A DNA stretch of 64,000 nucleotides from CAYNFR01 sp964396595 (GTDB taxonomy: Bacteria; Bacteroidota; Bacteroidia; Chitinophagales; Saprospiraceae), in NCBI GenBank assembly GCA_964396595.1, contig CAYNFR010000011.1, forward strand, positions 22,848 through 86,847, in the 5' to 3' direction. The stretch's first letter is position 1. Each line of letters starts with the position of its first letter. Position numbers and translations under genes: made by a program. Shown here piece by piece: positions 45,938 through 55,329 of the stretch. Under the pieces are notes generated by a model. It had not been told where the DNA came from and searched no databases. It saw only the letters and a list, made by a program, of their open reading frames with translations.

Positions 45938-45977
45938 GGGCTTTTCTATCTCGTATAGAAAGGCCTTTTTCTTTTAG
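45938..45977 (+). terminator. Rho-independent terminator of the rpmB-rpmG-DUF4295 unit
   Basis: A stem of about 11 bp (GGCTTTTCTAT with ATAGAAAGGCC, one G-U pair, loop CTCGT) is followed by a T run. It separates the ribosomal protein unit from ftsY. Confidence 0.85.
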
Positions 45978-45993
45978 TACTTTTACATGTAGG

Positions 45994-46039
45994 TTTATAC
46001 GTTCAGTAAAAAAGGACTAACCGCCATAAATCCCTAGAT
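45994..46039. repeat. short dispersed repeat before ftsY
   Basis: The stretch starts TTTATAC, contains TCAGTAAAAAA and TAACC, and ends ATCCCTAGAT. The same words, in the same order, occur at 57116-57177 with an insertion. It ends right at the ftsY start codon. Confidence 0.5.
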
Positions 46040-46993
46040 ATGAGCTTTTTTAAAAAATTTTTTACTAAGAATAAAGAAGAAGAACTTAATGAAGGCCTAG
46101 TAAAGACCAAGACCGGTCTGTTCGAAAAAATCGGCAAAGCAGTAGCCGGAAAATCAACCGTAGACGAAAGCTTCCTTGACGAGCTTGAAGAAATACTCGT
46201 TAGTTCTGATGTAGGACTTGACACCACCGTTAAGATCATAGACAGACTCGAAAAAAAGGTCGCACAAGACAAATATCTCAATACAGAAGAACTAAATGAC
46301 ATCTTAAAAAATGTCATCATCAATCTGCTAGAAGAAAACAACACATCAGATACCGAAGACTTTGTCATCCCCGAAGACAACAAACCACACGTCATCCTAG
46401 TAGTGGGTGTAAATGGCACCGGAAAAACAACATCAATAGGCAAGCTTGCCCACCAGTTCACACAAAGAGGGCATAAAGTCGTTCTCGGCGCAGCTGATAC
46501 GTTTAGGGCTGCTGCCGTGCATCAGCTCAAGATTTGGTCTGAGCGCGTAGGTTGCGACTTCTATGACAAAGGTATGAATGCTGATCCTGCCGCTGTCGCA
46601 TACGAAACCGTACAATACGGCATTAATAATGGTTGCGACATAATCATCATTGATACAGCAGGCAGACTACATACAAAGCTCTATCTGATGAAAGAACTCA
46701 CCAAAATAAAAACATCCATCAGTAAAAAACTGCCCAGTGCACCTCATGAAGTGATGCTAGTCTTAGATGCTACCAATGGGCAAAATGCAATCGAACAAGC
46801 AAAAGCCTTTACCGAAGCAACTGAGGTCACTTGCATGACCCTCACTAAACTTGATGGCACTGCTAAAGGAGGGGTGGCTATAGGCATATCAGACCAGTTT
46901 AAAATACCTATTAAATACATCGGCGTAGGAGAAGGTATCAACCAGCTACAAGTATTTAACAAGCGAGCCTTTGTTGAGAGCCTCTTTTCATGA
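46040..46993 (+). CDS. ftsY: signal recognition particle receptor FtsY
   Basis: The 317-residue NG-domain GTPase has an N-domain (about 1-105) and G-domain with GVNGTGKTTSIGKLA (P-loop, about 121-135), DTFRAAAVHQL, DTAGRLHTKLYLMKEL (about 206-221) and TKLDGTAKGG (about 273-282). It docks ribosome-SRP complexes at the membrane. The acidic A-domain of E. coli FtsY is missing; a short basic start FFKKFFTKNKEEE can serve as the membrane contact. The position after rpmB-rpmG-DUF4295 is typical in Bacteroidota. Confidence 0.95.
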   Translation: MSFFKKFFTKNKEEELNEGLVKTKTGLFEKIGKAVAGKSTVDESFLDELEEILVSSDVGLDTTVKIIDRLEKKVAQDKYLNTEELNDILKNVIINLLEENNTSDTEDFVIPEDNKPHVILVVGVNGTGKTTSIGKLAHQFTQRGHKVVLGAADTFRAAAVHQLKIWSERVGCDFYDKGMNADPAAVAYETVQYGINNGCDIIIIDTAGRLHTKLYLMKELTKIKTSISKKLPSAPHEVMLVLDATNGQNAIEQAKAFTEATEVTCMTLTKLDGTAKGGVAIGISDQFKIPIKYIGVGEGINQLQVFNKRAFVESLFS

Positions 46994-47118
46994 TCGTACC
47001 TATTCAAGCTCCTCAGGCTCTGACTAGCAGATAAACTATGTTAATAATCTACTAAAGAGGAGTATATTTATATACTTACACCCTAATCAATCGTCTTATA
47101 TTAACAAACGATCAGATC

Positions 47119-47505
47119 ATGCGAACATTAACGCTACTTTTATTCATGTTCCCATTGGCTATGATGGCACAAGATGGAACTGAAATAGTAAAAATTAACT
47201 CTCTAACACAACATCTTGGTTCTATTTCCAAGGGTTCTTTGGTGGATGGTGCATTCGAGTTTGTGAATATAAGCAAGGAAGATATCCAGATTGATTTCGT
47301 TTCTACTTGCGATTGTACTACAGCTACTTGGACAAGAGGTAAAATCACGCCGGGAGAAAAGGGGGAAATCAGATATACCTTCGATAGCTCATCCAAGGAG
47401 AATGAAGAGACGCTTGATATCGATGTTTACTTTAAAAACAAAAATCCTAAGAAAGGTAATCCGTACAGTCTGTTCCTTTCATACACCTATACATGGGCTA
47501 ATTAG
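47119..47505 (+). CDS. DUF1573 exported protein
   Basis: This 128-residue protein has a signal peptide (RTLTLLLFMFPLAMMAQ) and a single DUF1573 Ig-like (ASPM/SPD-2/Hydin-type) domain, with HLGSISKGSLVDGAFEFVN (about 32-50) and DFVSTCDCTTATWTRGKITP (about 58-77). DUF1573 proteins are common in Bacteroidota; their role is unknown. The gene is monocistronic and convergent with lepA, with only 18 bases between the stops. Confidence 0.88.
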   Translation: MRTLTLLLFMFPLAMMAQDGTEIVKINSLTQHLGSISKGSLVDGAFEFVNISKEDIQIDFVSTCDCTTATWTRGKITPGEKGEIRYTFDSSSKENEETLDIDVYFKNKNPKKGNPYSLFLSYTYTWAN

Positions 47506-47523
47506 AAAAAGATTAGTAGGAGA

Positions 47524-49323
47524 CTATCCACCTTCACTGAGTTTGAGAACTTCCAAGAATGCTTTTTGGGGTACCTGGACTGAACCGATCTGACGCATCT
47601 TCTTTTTACCCTTTTTCTGTTTCTCTAACAACTTGCGTTTACGAGAAATGTCACCGCCATAACACTTTGCCGTTACGTCTTTACGAAGGGCAGAGATCGT
47701 TTCTCTCGCAATAATTTTAGCACCTACAGCAGCCTGAATAGCAATCATAAATTGCTGTCTAGGTAAAAGCTCCTTGAGGCGAACACATATATGTCTTCCG
47801 AAGCTCTCCGCCTTGGTCTTGTGAACAAGCGAGCTCAGTGCGTCAACCGATTCGCTATTCAGCTTAATATCTAGCTTAACAAGATCTGATGCCCGATAAT
47901 CAATAAGGTAATAATCGAACGAAGCATAACCACGCGTAATAGACTTCAAGCGGTCATAAAAATCAAAAACAATCTCCGCCAGAGGTAACTCAAATGACAA
48001 CTCTACGCGCTCAGTAGTCAGGTACGATTGATTGATCAAAATACCCCGCTTCTCCATACATAGCGTCATGATAATTCCGATATACTCCGGCTTACTGATG
48101 ATCTGCGCGCGTATATAGGGCTCCTCTACCCTATCTATCAATGTAGGATCCGGTAAATCAGAAGGCGTATTAATCAGTAGTTCCACCCCTTTCTTGGTGT
48201 AAGCTTTATACGAGACATTCGGAACAGTCGTGATTACCTCTTGATCAAACTCTCGAGATAATCTTTCTTGAATAATCTCAAGATGGAGCATACCCAAAAA
48301 TCCACATCGAAAGCCAAAGCCTAAGGCAACAGAAGTCTCCGGCTCAAACACGAGTGATGCATCATTGAGCTGCAATTTTTCTAAACTATCCCTGAGATCC
48401 TCAAAATCTTCATTCTCTATCGGGTATATTCCAGCGAATACCATTGGCTTGACATTCTCAAATCCCTCAATTCCCTTTTCACAAGGGTTAAGAGCGGAAG
48501 TAACAGTGTCTCCTACTTTGATCTCTTTTGACTCTTTGATTCCAGTGATGATATAACCTACATTGCCTGCTTCGAGAGATTGTTTAGGAACTTGATTTAA
48601 TTGCAATACACCGATTTCGTCAGCATGGTATTCTTTACCTGTATTGAAGAAGCGCACTTTCTCTCCTTTTTTTATCGAACCATTAATGATTCTAAAGTAC
48701 GCAATTACACCGCGAAACGAATTGAATACGGAGTCAAATATTAAAGCTTGCAGCGGAGCTGCCGGGTCACCCTTCGGAGCAGGGATACGTTCCACCACCG
48801 CTGCCAATATGTCCTGCACGCCTATACCTGTCTTACCACTGGCATGTATAATATCTTCCAATTTACAGCCGATGAGGTCAATAATCTGATCTGAGACCTC
48901 TTCAATCATCGCGCTTTCCATGTCTACCTTATTCAGGATAGGAATGATTTCGAGATCGTGCTCTATGGCCAAGTACAAATTGGATATGGTCTGCGCTTGA
49001 ATACCTTGAGAAGCATCCACCAGTAATAATGCTCCCTCACATGCAGCAATTGATCTGGATACCTCGTAGGAAAAATCTACGTGACCCGGAGTATCTATAA
49101 GATTGAGGGTGTATAGCTCACCATCCGTATGCGTGTAATACATCTGTATAGCGTGACTCTTAATGGTAATTCCTCTTTCTCTTTCGAGATCCATATCATC
49201 AAGCGCTTGATGTTTCATCTCCCTCTCTGAAATCGTTTTTGTCTCTTCTAGGAGTCGATCAGACAAGGTACTTTTTCCGTGATCTATATGAGCTATAACA
49301 CAAAAGTTGCGAATCCGCTTCAT
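47524..49323 (-). CDS. lepA: elongation factor 4
   Basis: This 599-residue translational GTPase, the normal LepA length, has G1 AHIDHGKST (about 10-18), G3 DTPGHVDFSYEV (about 76-87) and G4 NKVDMESA (about 130-137), the EF-G-like domains, and the LepA-specific C-terminal domain (RETISALRKDVTAKCYGGDISRK is split over this part). The factor acts on translating ribosomes and is thought to help stalled or assembling 30S subunits. It is transcribed alone. Confidence 0.95.
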   Translation of the reverse strand: MKRIRNFCVIAHIDHGKSTLSDRLLEETKTISEREMKHQALDDMDLERERGITIKSHAIQMYYTHTDGELYTLNLIDTPGHVDFSYEVSRSIAACEGALLLVDASQGIQAQTISNLYLAIEHDLEIIPILNKVDMESAMIEEVSDQIIDLIGCKLEDIIHASGKTGIGVQDILAAVVERIPAPKGDPAAPLQALIFDSVFNSFRGVIAYFRIINGSIKKGEKVRFFNTGKEYHADEIGVLQLNQVPKQSLEAGNVGYIITGIKESKEIKVGDTVTSALNPCEKGIEGFENVKPMVFAGIYPIENEDFEDLRDSLEKLQLNDASLVFEPETSVALGFGFRCGFLGMLHLEIIQERLSREFDQEVITTVPNVSYKAYTKKGVELLINTPSDLPDPTLIDRVEEPYIRAQIISKPEYIGIIMTLCMEKRGILINQSYLTTERVELSFELPLAEIVFDFYDRLKSITRGYASFDYYLIDYRASDLVKLDIKLNSESVDALSSLVHKTKAESFGRHICVRLKELLPRQQFMIAIQAAVGAKIIARETISALRKDVTAKCYGGDISRKRKLLEKQKKGKKKMRQIGSVQVPQKAFLEVLKLSEGG

Positions 49324-49456
49324 CTATTAATAATTGGCTGCAAATATAGCTTATTGGCAGTTAAGCCATTCCTCACTTTTAAGAAACAATAAAACGATCG
49401 AATAGTTGGATTCATGTCATCCTGGATATTTATTTACTAAATCATCAGACATGGCT

Positions 49457-49476
49457 TGTGTAACCTAAGTTACACA
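49457..49476. promoter_or_regulatory. perfect palindrome upstream of sqr, possible Crp/Fnr-type operator
   Basis: TGTGTAAC at 49457-49464 is the exact inverse complement of GTTACACA at 49469-49476, with a 4-base spacer. It lies 66 bases before the sqr ATG. The form (TGTAAC-N4-GTTACA core) resembles Crp/Fnr superfamily operators, but the regulator is unknown. Confidence 0.55.
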
Positions 49477-49542
49477 TTCTGTGAAGCTAAGTTTATATCT
49501 TGACCCTGATTCAAAGATATTTCAAGACTTAACAATACTTTT

Positions 49543-50811
49543 ATGAAAAGCGCACATTTTCAAGTAGTTATCGTGGGAGGGGGCACAGGTGGCATGATGA
49601 CTGCGTCTCAAATACTCAAAAAAGATCCCTCTATTAAACTTGCGATTATTGACCCCGCAGAATATCACTATTACCAAGCAGCATGGACACTTGTAGGCGC
49701 CGGCACCTATGAATTCGATAAAACAAAAAAGTCGATGTCTGAACTTATCCCCAAAAACGGTACGTGGCTGCAAGAAAAGGTCGAACGAATCGATCCGGTT
49801 AACAATATGGTCTATTTGAGCAGTAATGATGTCGTACTTTATGACTTTCTGGTTCTATCTCCCGGTCTTGTTTATGATTATAGCTTGATACAAGGTCTGG
49901 AAGAAGCACTTCATAAAGATAATGTGGTAAGTAATTATCTAGATCCCGATAAAACATGGAAAGCACTCCGGCAAATAAAAGGTGGTAATATAGTTTATAC
50001 CCAGCCCAAAACGCCTATCAAATGTGGCGGCGCTCCTCAAAAAGCAGCTTACATGGGCGCGGACTATCTCAGAAAAAAAGGATTACTTAAATCGTCTAAT
50101 GTCATACTTGCGACACCAGGTACCGTCATATTCGGAATTAAGGTCATAGCAGACTCACTGAATAAAGCTATTGCACGTTATGGTATCCACTTCCGAACCT
50201 ACTACCAACCAGTTAAGATCGACAGCGAGAAGAACACCATTACCTTCCGTTATCTCTCTGACCCGAGTAGTATTGCAACAGTGATGAATAGTAAAGGGGA
50301 TATCGGAGAAACACAATCGGATAACCAAGAAATCACTATTCCATATAATTTCTTGCATATAGCCCCACCGCAGAAAGCACCGGAATTCATAACTGAGTCT
50401 GGATTGGACAATCAAAGCGGATGGATAGATGTTGATAAACATAGCTTACAACACACTAGATACACTAATATATTCGGCATCGGTGATGCCGCAGGTCTTC
50501 CTACAGCGAAAACCGGCGCAGCCATCCGAAAACAAGTACCAGTAGTAGTGGACAATGTGATCCGTAGGATAAATAAAATGTCTGATGGCACGAAGTCCTA
50601 TAATGGCTATTCTTCTTGCCCATTGGTCACAGGATATGGCAAAATGGTCTTAGCGGAATTCGATTATGACAATAATTTCACGCCCGATCCAGAGCTTAAA
50701 AAGATGCTGATATTTGATAGTGCGAAGGAGCATTGGCGACTTTGGGTTCTTAAAAAGTACATTCTTCCCTATCTATATTGGCACAAAATGATGAAGGGAA
50801 TTGATGTGTAA
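49543..50811 (+). CDS. sqr: sulfide:quinone oxidoreductase-like FAD protein
   Basis: This is a 422-residue FAD-dependent pyridine-nucleotide-type disulfide oxidoreductase. The N-terminal FAD motif VVIVGGGTGGMMTASQI (about 6-22) and C-terminal FAD contact GIGDAAGLPTAKTG (about 314-327) are present. Two cysteines match the sulfide:quinone oxidoreductase redox pair: Cys161 in IKCGGAPQKAAYMGADYLR and Cys359 in YSSCPLVTGYGKMVLAEFDY. It would oxidise sulfide and pass electrons to quinone at the inner membrane. The family resembles type II SQR (mitochondrial SQOR type). No rhodanese or persulfide dioxygenase lies beside it. Its upstream palindrome suggests control by a Crp/Fnr-like regulator. Confidence 0.88.
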   Translation: MKSAHFQVVIVGGGTGGMMTASQILKKDPSIKLAIIDPAEYHYYQAAWTLVGAGTYEFDKTKKSMSELIPKNGTWLQEKVERIDPVNNMVYLSSNDVVLYDFLVLSPGLVYDYSLIQGLEEALHKDNVVSNYLDPDKTWKALRQIKGGNIVYTQPKTPIKCGGAPQKAAYMGADYLRKKGLLKSSNVILATPGTVIFGIKVIADSLNKAIARYGIHFRTYYQPVKIDSEKNTITFRYLSDPSSIATVMNSKGDIGETQSDNQEITIPYNFLHIAPPQKAPEFITESGLDNQSGWIDVDKHSLQHTRYTNIFGIGDAAGLPTAKTGAAIRKQVPVVVDNVIRRINKMSDGTKSYNGYSSCPLVTGYGKMVLAEFDYDNNFTPDPELKKMLIFDSAKEHWRLWVLKKYILPYLYWHKMMKGIDV

Positions 50812-50860
50812 TTACTAGATTTGGCTGTTTATTAATTTCAGCCCATATCGTAAGCATACT

Positions 50861-51886
50861 TTGAACCTAATCAGTGATACAGTAACGAAGCCTACTCCCA
50901 CCATGCTGTCTTACATGATGGCGGCAGAGGTAGGTGATGATGTATTTAGAAACGATCCGACAGTTAACAAGCTGGAGTCCATGGCTGCCGAGATGTTTGG
51001 TAAAGAAGTTGCCCTTTTCTGCCCTTCCGGTACCATGACGAACCAAATCGCCATTAAAATGCATACGCAGGCATTAGATGAAATGATCTGCGATCACTTT
51101 TCTCATGTTTATCAATATGAGACGAGCGGATATGCTTACAATAGCGGTATAGGCGTAAAGTTAATTGAGGGCATAAATGGCAAGATCAGCCCAAGTCAGA
51201 TTTCCGAATCTGTTCATCCACCCTATGACTGGTTACCTAACAGCAAACTGGTCGTAATCGAGAATAGCTGCAATAAAGGAGGTGGATCTTATTATACACC
51301 CACTGAAATAGCAGAAATCAGAGATGTTTGTAATAAACATAGTTTAAAACTTCACCTGGATGGCGCCAGACTTTTTAATGTGCTGGTAGAGACAAATGAA
51401 TCTACCATAGCAGCAGGACAACCGTTCGATTCCATATCCATATGTTTATCAAAAGGACTTGGTGCACCGGTAGGATCACTTCTTATAGGCTCAGAAGAAG
51501 ATCTTCGATATGCGCGAAGACTGCGCAAGGTGATGGGCGGTGGCATGAGGCAAGCCGGGTATTTGGCCGCTGCAGGAATCTTTGCACTTGAAAATAATAT
51601 AGAGAGGTTAAAGATTGATAATAATCGTGCGAAGCTTATCGGAAGCCTGCTTGAAGACATAGACTACGTAAAAGCCGTCAAGCCGGTGGAGACGAATATT
51701 GTTATATTTAGTTTGGCGCAGAATCTTTCTACGCAGCAATTTTTAAACTTTCTAAGCTCTCATGGTATACAATCGACAGCATTCGGTCCGCAAGAGATAA
51801 GATTTGTTTTTCATCTAGACATTACAGAGAAAATGATGGACAGTTTGATAAATGTACTGCGTCTCAAGAGTCCCTTCAATACTTGA
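50861..51886 (+). CDS. ltaE: threonine aldolase
   Basis: The gene starts with TTG at 50861 (MNLISDTVTKPTPTML). The 341-residue PLP enzyme splits threonine or allo-threonine to glycine and acetaldehyde. The family motifs are LHLDGARLFN (about 165-174), the Schiff-base lysine Lys198 in CLSKGLGAPVGSLL and RKVMGGGMRQAGYLAAAGIFAL. It follows sqr by 49 bases on the same strand but probably has no functional link. It is convergent with the GH3 gene, ten bases away. Confidence 0.92.
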   Translation: MNLISDTVTKPTPTMLSYMMAAEVGDDVFRNDPTVNKLESMAAEMFGKEVALFCPSGTMTNQIAIKMHTQALDEMICDHFSHVYQYETSGYAYNSGIGVKLIEGINGKISPSQISESVHPPYDWLPNSKLVVIENSCNKGGGSYYTPTEIAEIRDVCNKHSLKLHLDGARLFNVLVETNESTIAAGQPFDSISICLSKGLGAPVGSLLIGSEEDLRYARRLRKVMGGGMRQAGYLAAAGIFALENNIERLKIDNNRAKLIGSLLEDIDYVKAVKPVETNIVIFSLAQNLSTQQFLNFLSSHGIQSTAFGPQEIRFVFHLDITEKMMDSLINVLRLKSPFNT

Positions 51887-51895
51887 TAGGGTTCA

Positions 51896-53395
51896 TCACA
51901 ACAAATATCTTTCTAGCGCATCTGCGATCCTGCGATCATTACTCAATCGTGGCACCTTATTCTGACCACCGAGTTTGCCAATTGATTTCATATATTCACG
52001 AAAACTATAACTCTTCAACAGTCGAATCTTTAAAGCTTGCAATATCTGGCCAGTGATCAGATCGTCATAGTACGCATTTTGTGCTCTTAATTGATCATCC
52101 AGTTCTTTGGAGAATGCCTCAAGATTATCCGGGAGGGTGGTGAATTCTATCCACCATTCGTGATGGGGTTTTTCATCTGGTGAGGAAGGAATTATCCTTG
52201 GGGCAACGGTAAATTCAGCAAGAATACCACCCTGTAGCTCAAGTGTCTTGATCATAGCTTGTTCTACTTCTTTACTGATCACATGCTCTCCAAACGCAGA
52301 GATGAAATGCGTTACACGTCCACTCACTATAATTTTATATGGATTGAGGGAGGTAAACCGCACCGTGTCCCCTATGTCATAAGCCCACAATCCAGCGTCA
52401 GAAGTTAATATGACAGCATAATCTATTCCCAATTCTACATCTGACAGACTTAATCTCGTAGGCCGATCATTATCCAATTCATGCAATGGTACGAACTCGA
52501 AGAAAATTCCTCCATTGGTATTCAATAGTAACTCCTTCGAACCGAGCACATCTTGATAGGCAATAAATCCTTCTGATGCCGGAAAAGTCTCTAGCAGATC
52601 AATCTCCTTCCCTATCAAGTCATTCATTACTTGTCTGTAAGGCTCATAATTCACGCCACCATACATAAATAACTGAAGATTGGGGAAGACTTCGATCACG
52701 GATGATTTTCCCGTCAGTTCTAGCAGCCGCTCACAATACATTTGCACCCATGGCGGTATTCCGCTGATCAATCGCAGATCGGCAGCGCGAGTTTGATCGA
52801 CTATTCTATCAATCTTTTCCTCCCATTCTTCTATAATGTTTAGCTCATAAGAAGGTAACTGATTTGTCTTTAGCCACCAAGGAATCTCGTGATTAACAAT
52901 GCCGGACAATCTGCCGGTTTTAAGCCCATTGACATTTTCGAGTGTAGGACTACCGGATATAAACATCACCTTACCATCGAAGATTTTCGTGTTATTGCCT
53001 ATTGCCGCGTAATTCATCAAGGTTTTACGAGCTGCCATAATATGATGCGGCATGCTTTCATGCGTAATGGGAATATATTTTACTCCAGAGGTAGTACCGG
53101 AAGTTTTGGTCATATATTTTGGCCGACCAGGCCATAAAATACTGCTCTCACCTGAGAGGATTCTATCAAAATAATGCCTCTGCCCCTCATAATCTCTTAT
53201 TGGCACCAATCGTTGAAATTCTGTATGATCTTTTATGTCCTGAAAACCAAGCTCCTTTCCTATGAAGGTATTATTTGCCTTGTCTATCAGATAAGTAAAG
53301 ATCTTCTTCTGATCATCCAGCGCATTCTTACGCTCCTTCTTTACAATGGCAGCAATCGATCTGGCATATGGTTTGATAAATCTCGACTTCCACAT
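51896..53395 (-). CDS. GH3 auxin-responsive promoter family protein
   Basis: This 499-residue protein matches the GH3 superfamily of acyl-adenylating enzymes known in plants for conjugating hormones to amino acids. Motifs include TKTSGTTSGVKYIPIT (about 90-105, the ATP loop), MYGGVNYEPYR (about 244-254), EGFIAYQD and YDIGDTVRFTS. Bacterial members occur widely in Bacteroidota with unknown substrates. The gene lies seven bases after hscA on the same strand, so they are probably co-transcribed. Confidence 0.85.
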   Translation of the reverse strand: MWKSRFIKPYARSIAAIVKKERKNALDDQKKIFTYLIDKANNTFIGKELGFQDIKDHTEFQRLVPIRDYEGQRHYFDRILSGESSILWPGRPKYMTKTSGTTSGVKYIPITHESMPHHIMAARKTLMNYAAIGNNTKIFDGKVMFISGSPTLENVNGLKTGRLSGIVNHEIPWWLKTNQLPSYELNIIEEWEEKIDRIVDQTRAADLRLISGIPPWVQMYCERLLELTGKSSVIEVFPNLQLFMYGGVNYEPYRQVMNDLIGKEIDLLETFPASEGFIAYQDVLGSKELLLNTNGGIFFEFVPLHELDNDRPTRLSLSDVELGIDYAVILTSDAGLWAYDIGDTVRFTSLNPYKIIVSGRVTHFISAFGEHVISKEVEQAMIKTLELQGGILAEFTVAPRIIPSSPDEKPHHEWWIEFTTLPDNLEAFSKELDDQLRAQNAYYDDLITGQILQALKIRLLKSYSFREYMKSIGKLGGQNKVPRLSNDRRIADALERYLL

Positions 53396-53402
53396 AAAAG
53401 CG

Positions 53403-55265
53403 CTATAGCTGCTGGTTTTTTAATGCGCCTGCAATATTAATGTCCATTACTCGCTCAGCTATGGGGCGTGTTACATCATTAAATTCATGCATAGCGCTCT
53501 CGATAGCATCTCTATCTTCTTCTTCCACCACATGTTTAAGTTTATTCCAACATTCTGTAATGGTTGACTTCTCAACTTCTGATAGGATGGATTCATTTTG
53601 TGATAAGAATTTAGTAGCATGTAGAAGTACATTATTCGCTTCTATTCGGGATTCGAGTAATGCCTTCTTGGTACGATCTGATTCTGCATTTTCAATAGCA
53701 CTCTTGAGCATGATTGCCATTTGTTCTTCGGAAATGCCATATTGAGATCTGATCTCTACTTCTGTTGAGGTATTGCTTCTCAACTCTTGGGCTTTGACGC
53801 GAAGTATGCCATCTGCATCTATCATAAATTTTATCTCGATTTTAGGAATGCCGGCAGGCATAGGCGGTATATTGGACAGAATGAACTCGCCTAGCTTTCT
53901 GTTATCTGATACCAGATCACGTTCTCCTTGGAATACGGAAACGCGCAATTTTGTCTGTCCATCCACAGAAGTAGTATATTGGCGTCCTGCGCTGGCAGGG
54001 ACTTTCGTATTACGCGGAATGATAACATCCATCAAGCCACCTACTGTTTCTATGCCTAGAGACAGTGGTGTGATATCAAGCAGAAGCATATCCTTCCGAT
54101 TCCCGGCCAAAATATCCGCCTGTACTGCTGCACCTAGCGCCACGACACTATCCGGATCTAGTGAATCATTAACCTTCTTTCCGAAAAATTCGCCCACACG
54201 CTGCTTGATGACGGGCGTTCTTGTCGATCCACCGACCATAATTACTTCGTCAATATCAGAAATACGGATACCACTATCTTTTAAGCAAGATTTACAATGA
54301 TCAAGCGTCCGACAAATAAAAGGCTCTATTAGTGACTCAAAAGCAGATTTGCTTATCTCAAAAGTACCATCATCACTAGACAAGATGCATGACTCATGCG
54401 AGGACAAATGTTTTTTGGCCTGTTCGGCCAATAAGCGCAATCGCTGGCCGAATGATTTATCTGCTTCTAAGCGATGTACATCAATAGCATACTTATCTAA
54501 CCAATAATCGATAATCGATTTATCGAGATCATCCCCGCCGAGGAAAGTGTCCCCATTAGTAGCCAACACTTCAAATACACCATCTTCGATCTGGAGAATT
54601 GAAATATCAAATGTTCCCCCTCCGAGATCATAAACGGCTACTCGTTTCATTTCATTCCTGCGCGTACCAATATCGTAAGCCAGACTGGCTGCCGTAGGTT
54701 CGTTAATAATGCGCAGTACATCTAGCCCCGCTAGTTTACCTGCATCCCTAGTCGCTTGACGTTGTGAATCATTGAAATAAGCGGGCACCGTGATTACAAC
54801 TTGCTCAATGGATCTTCCCAGCTTCTGAGTTGCAATTTTTTTAAGCTCTTTCAAGATTTCAGCTGACAATTCTACAGGAGAATAAAAGCGCTGCCCCACC
54901 TTGATTTTAACTAGACTATCTTGATGCTCATCAATTATTTCGTACCCAAGATGATTCTTGAGTTCATTAAGATCTTTAAATGACTTTCCGAGCAATCTTT
55001 TGACAGAATAAATGGTGCGAGATGGATCTGACACGAGATGCTGCCGTGCTTGCTCTCCTACTATAACCTCGTCATTTTCTGATATATAAACGACACTGGG
55101 TACAAGTACGCTCTTGCCATCATTATAATCCACTGTGGTGGGGCTTCCATTATTGATGTAAGCCACAAGACTGTTCGTTGTGCCTAAGTCGATACCTACA
55201 ACAATAGGCTTGATTTGCTCTTTTTCGACGGTACCATCCTTAATGTTAATAGAAATTTTGGCCAT
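53403..55265 (-). CDS. hscA: Hsp70-family chaperone, probably HscA-type
   Basis: This 620-residue chaperone has the Hsp70 ATPase motifs VGIDLGTTNSLVAYI (about 22-36), VAVYDLGGGTFDISIL (about 213-228) and IMVGGSTRTPVI (about 347-358), followed by the substrate-binding part with the SLGIETVGGLMDVIIPRNTKVP loop split about 410-430. It resembles HscA of iron-sulfur cluster assembly by its short extra N-terminus and length, but no isc genes or hscB lie nearby. A second DnaK role is therefore not excluded. It is the first gene of a pair with GH3. Confidence 0.8.
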   Translation of the reverse strand: MAKISINIKDGTVEKEQIKPIVVGIDLGTTNSLVAYINNGSPTTVDYNDGKSVLVPSVVYISENDEVIVGEQARQHLVSDPSRTIYSVKRLLGKSFKDLNELKNHLGYEIIDEHQDSLVKIKVGQRFYSPVELSAEILKELKKIATQKLGRSIEQVVITVPAYFNDSQRQATRDAGKLAGLDVLRIINEPTAASLAYDIGTRRNEMKRVAVYDLGGGTFDISILQIEDGVFEVLATNGDTFLGGDDLDKSIIDYWLDKYAIDVHRLEADKSFGQRLRLLAEQAKKHLSSHESCILSSDDGTFEISKSAFESLIEPFICRTLDHCKSCLKDSGIRISDIDEVIMVGGSTRTPVIKQRVGEFFGKKVNDSLDPDSVVALGAAVQADILAGNRKDMLLLDITPLSLGIETVGGLMDVIIPRNTKVPASAGRQYTTSVDGQTKLRVSVFQGERDLVSDNRKLGEFILSNIPPMPAGIPKIEIKFMIDADGILRVKAQELRSNTSTEVEIRSQYGISEEQMAIMLKSAIENAESDRTKKALLESRIEANNVLLHATKFLSQNESILSEVEKSTITECWNKLKHVVEEEDRDAIESAMHEFNDVTRPIAERVMDINIAGALKNQQL

Positions 55266-55329
55266 TTATCAGTTTTTTATGATCTATTCTGTGGTTAATC
55301 AGTTATTTACCTAATTAAAGAACATTCTA

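Noticed and set aside
46003..46461. 152-codon open frame antisense to ftsY
   Set aside because: It overlaps ftsY entirely; its Ser/Leu-rich composition is typical of a shadow frame.
55266..55329. preQ1 riboswitch before the queuosine precursor transporter
   Set aside because: The 64-base leader is AT-rich and shows no preQ1 aptamer hairpin with A-rich tail.
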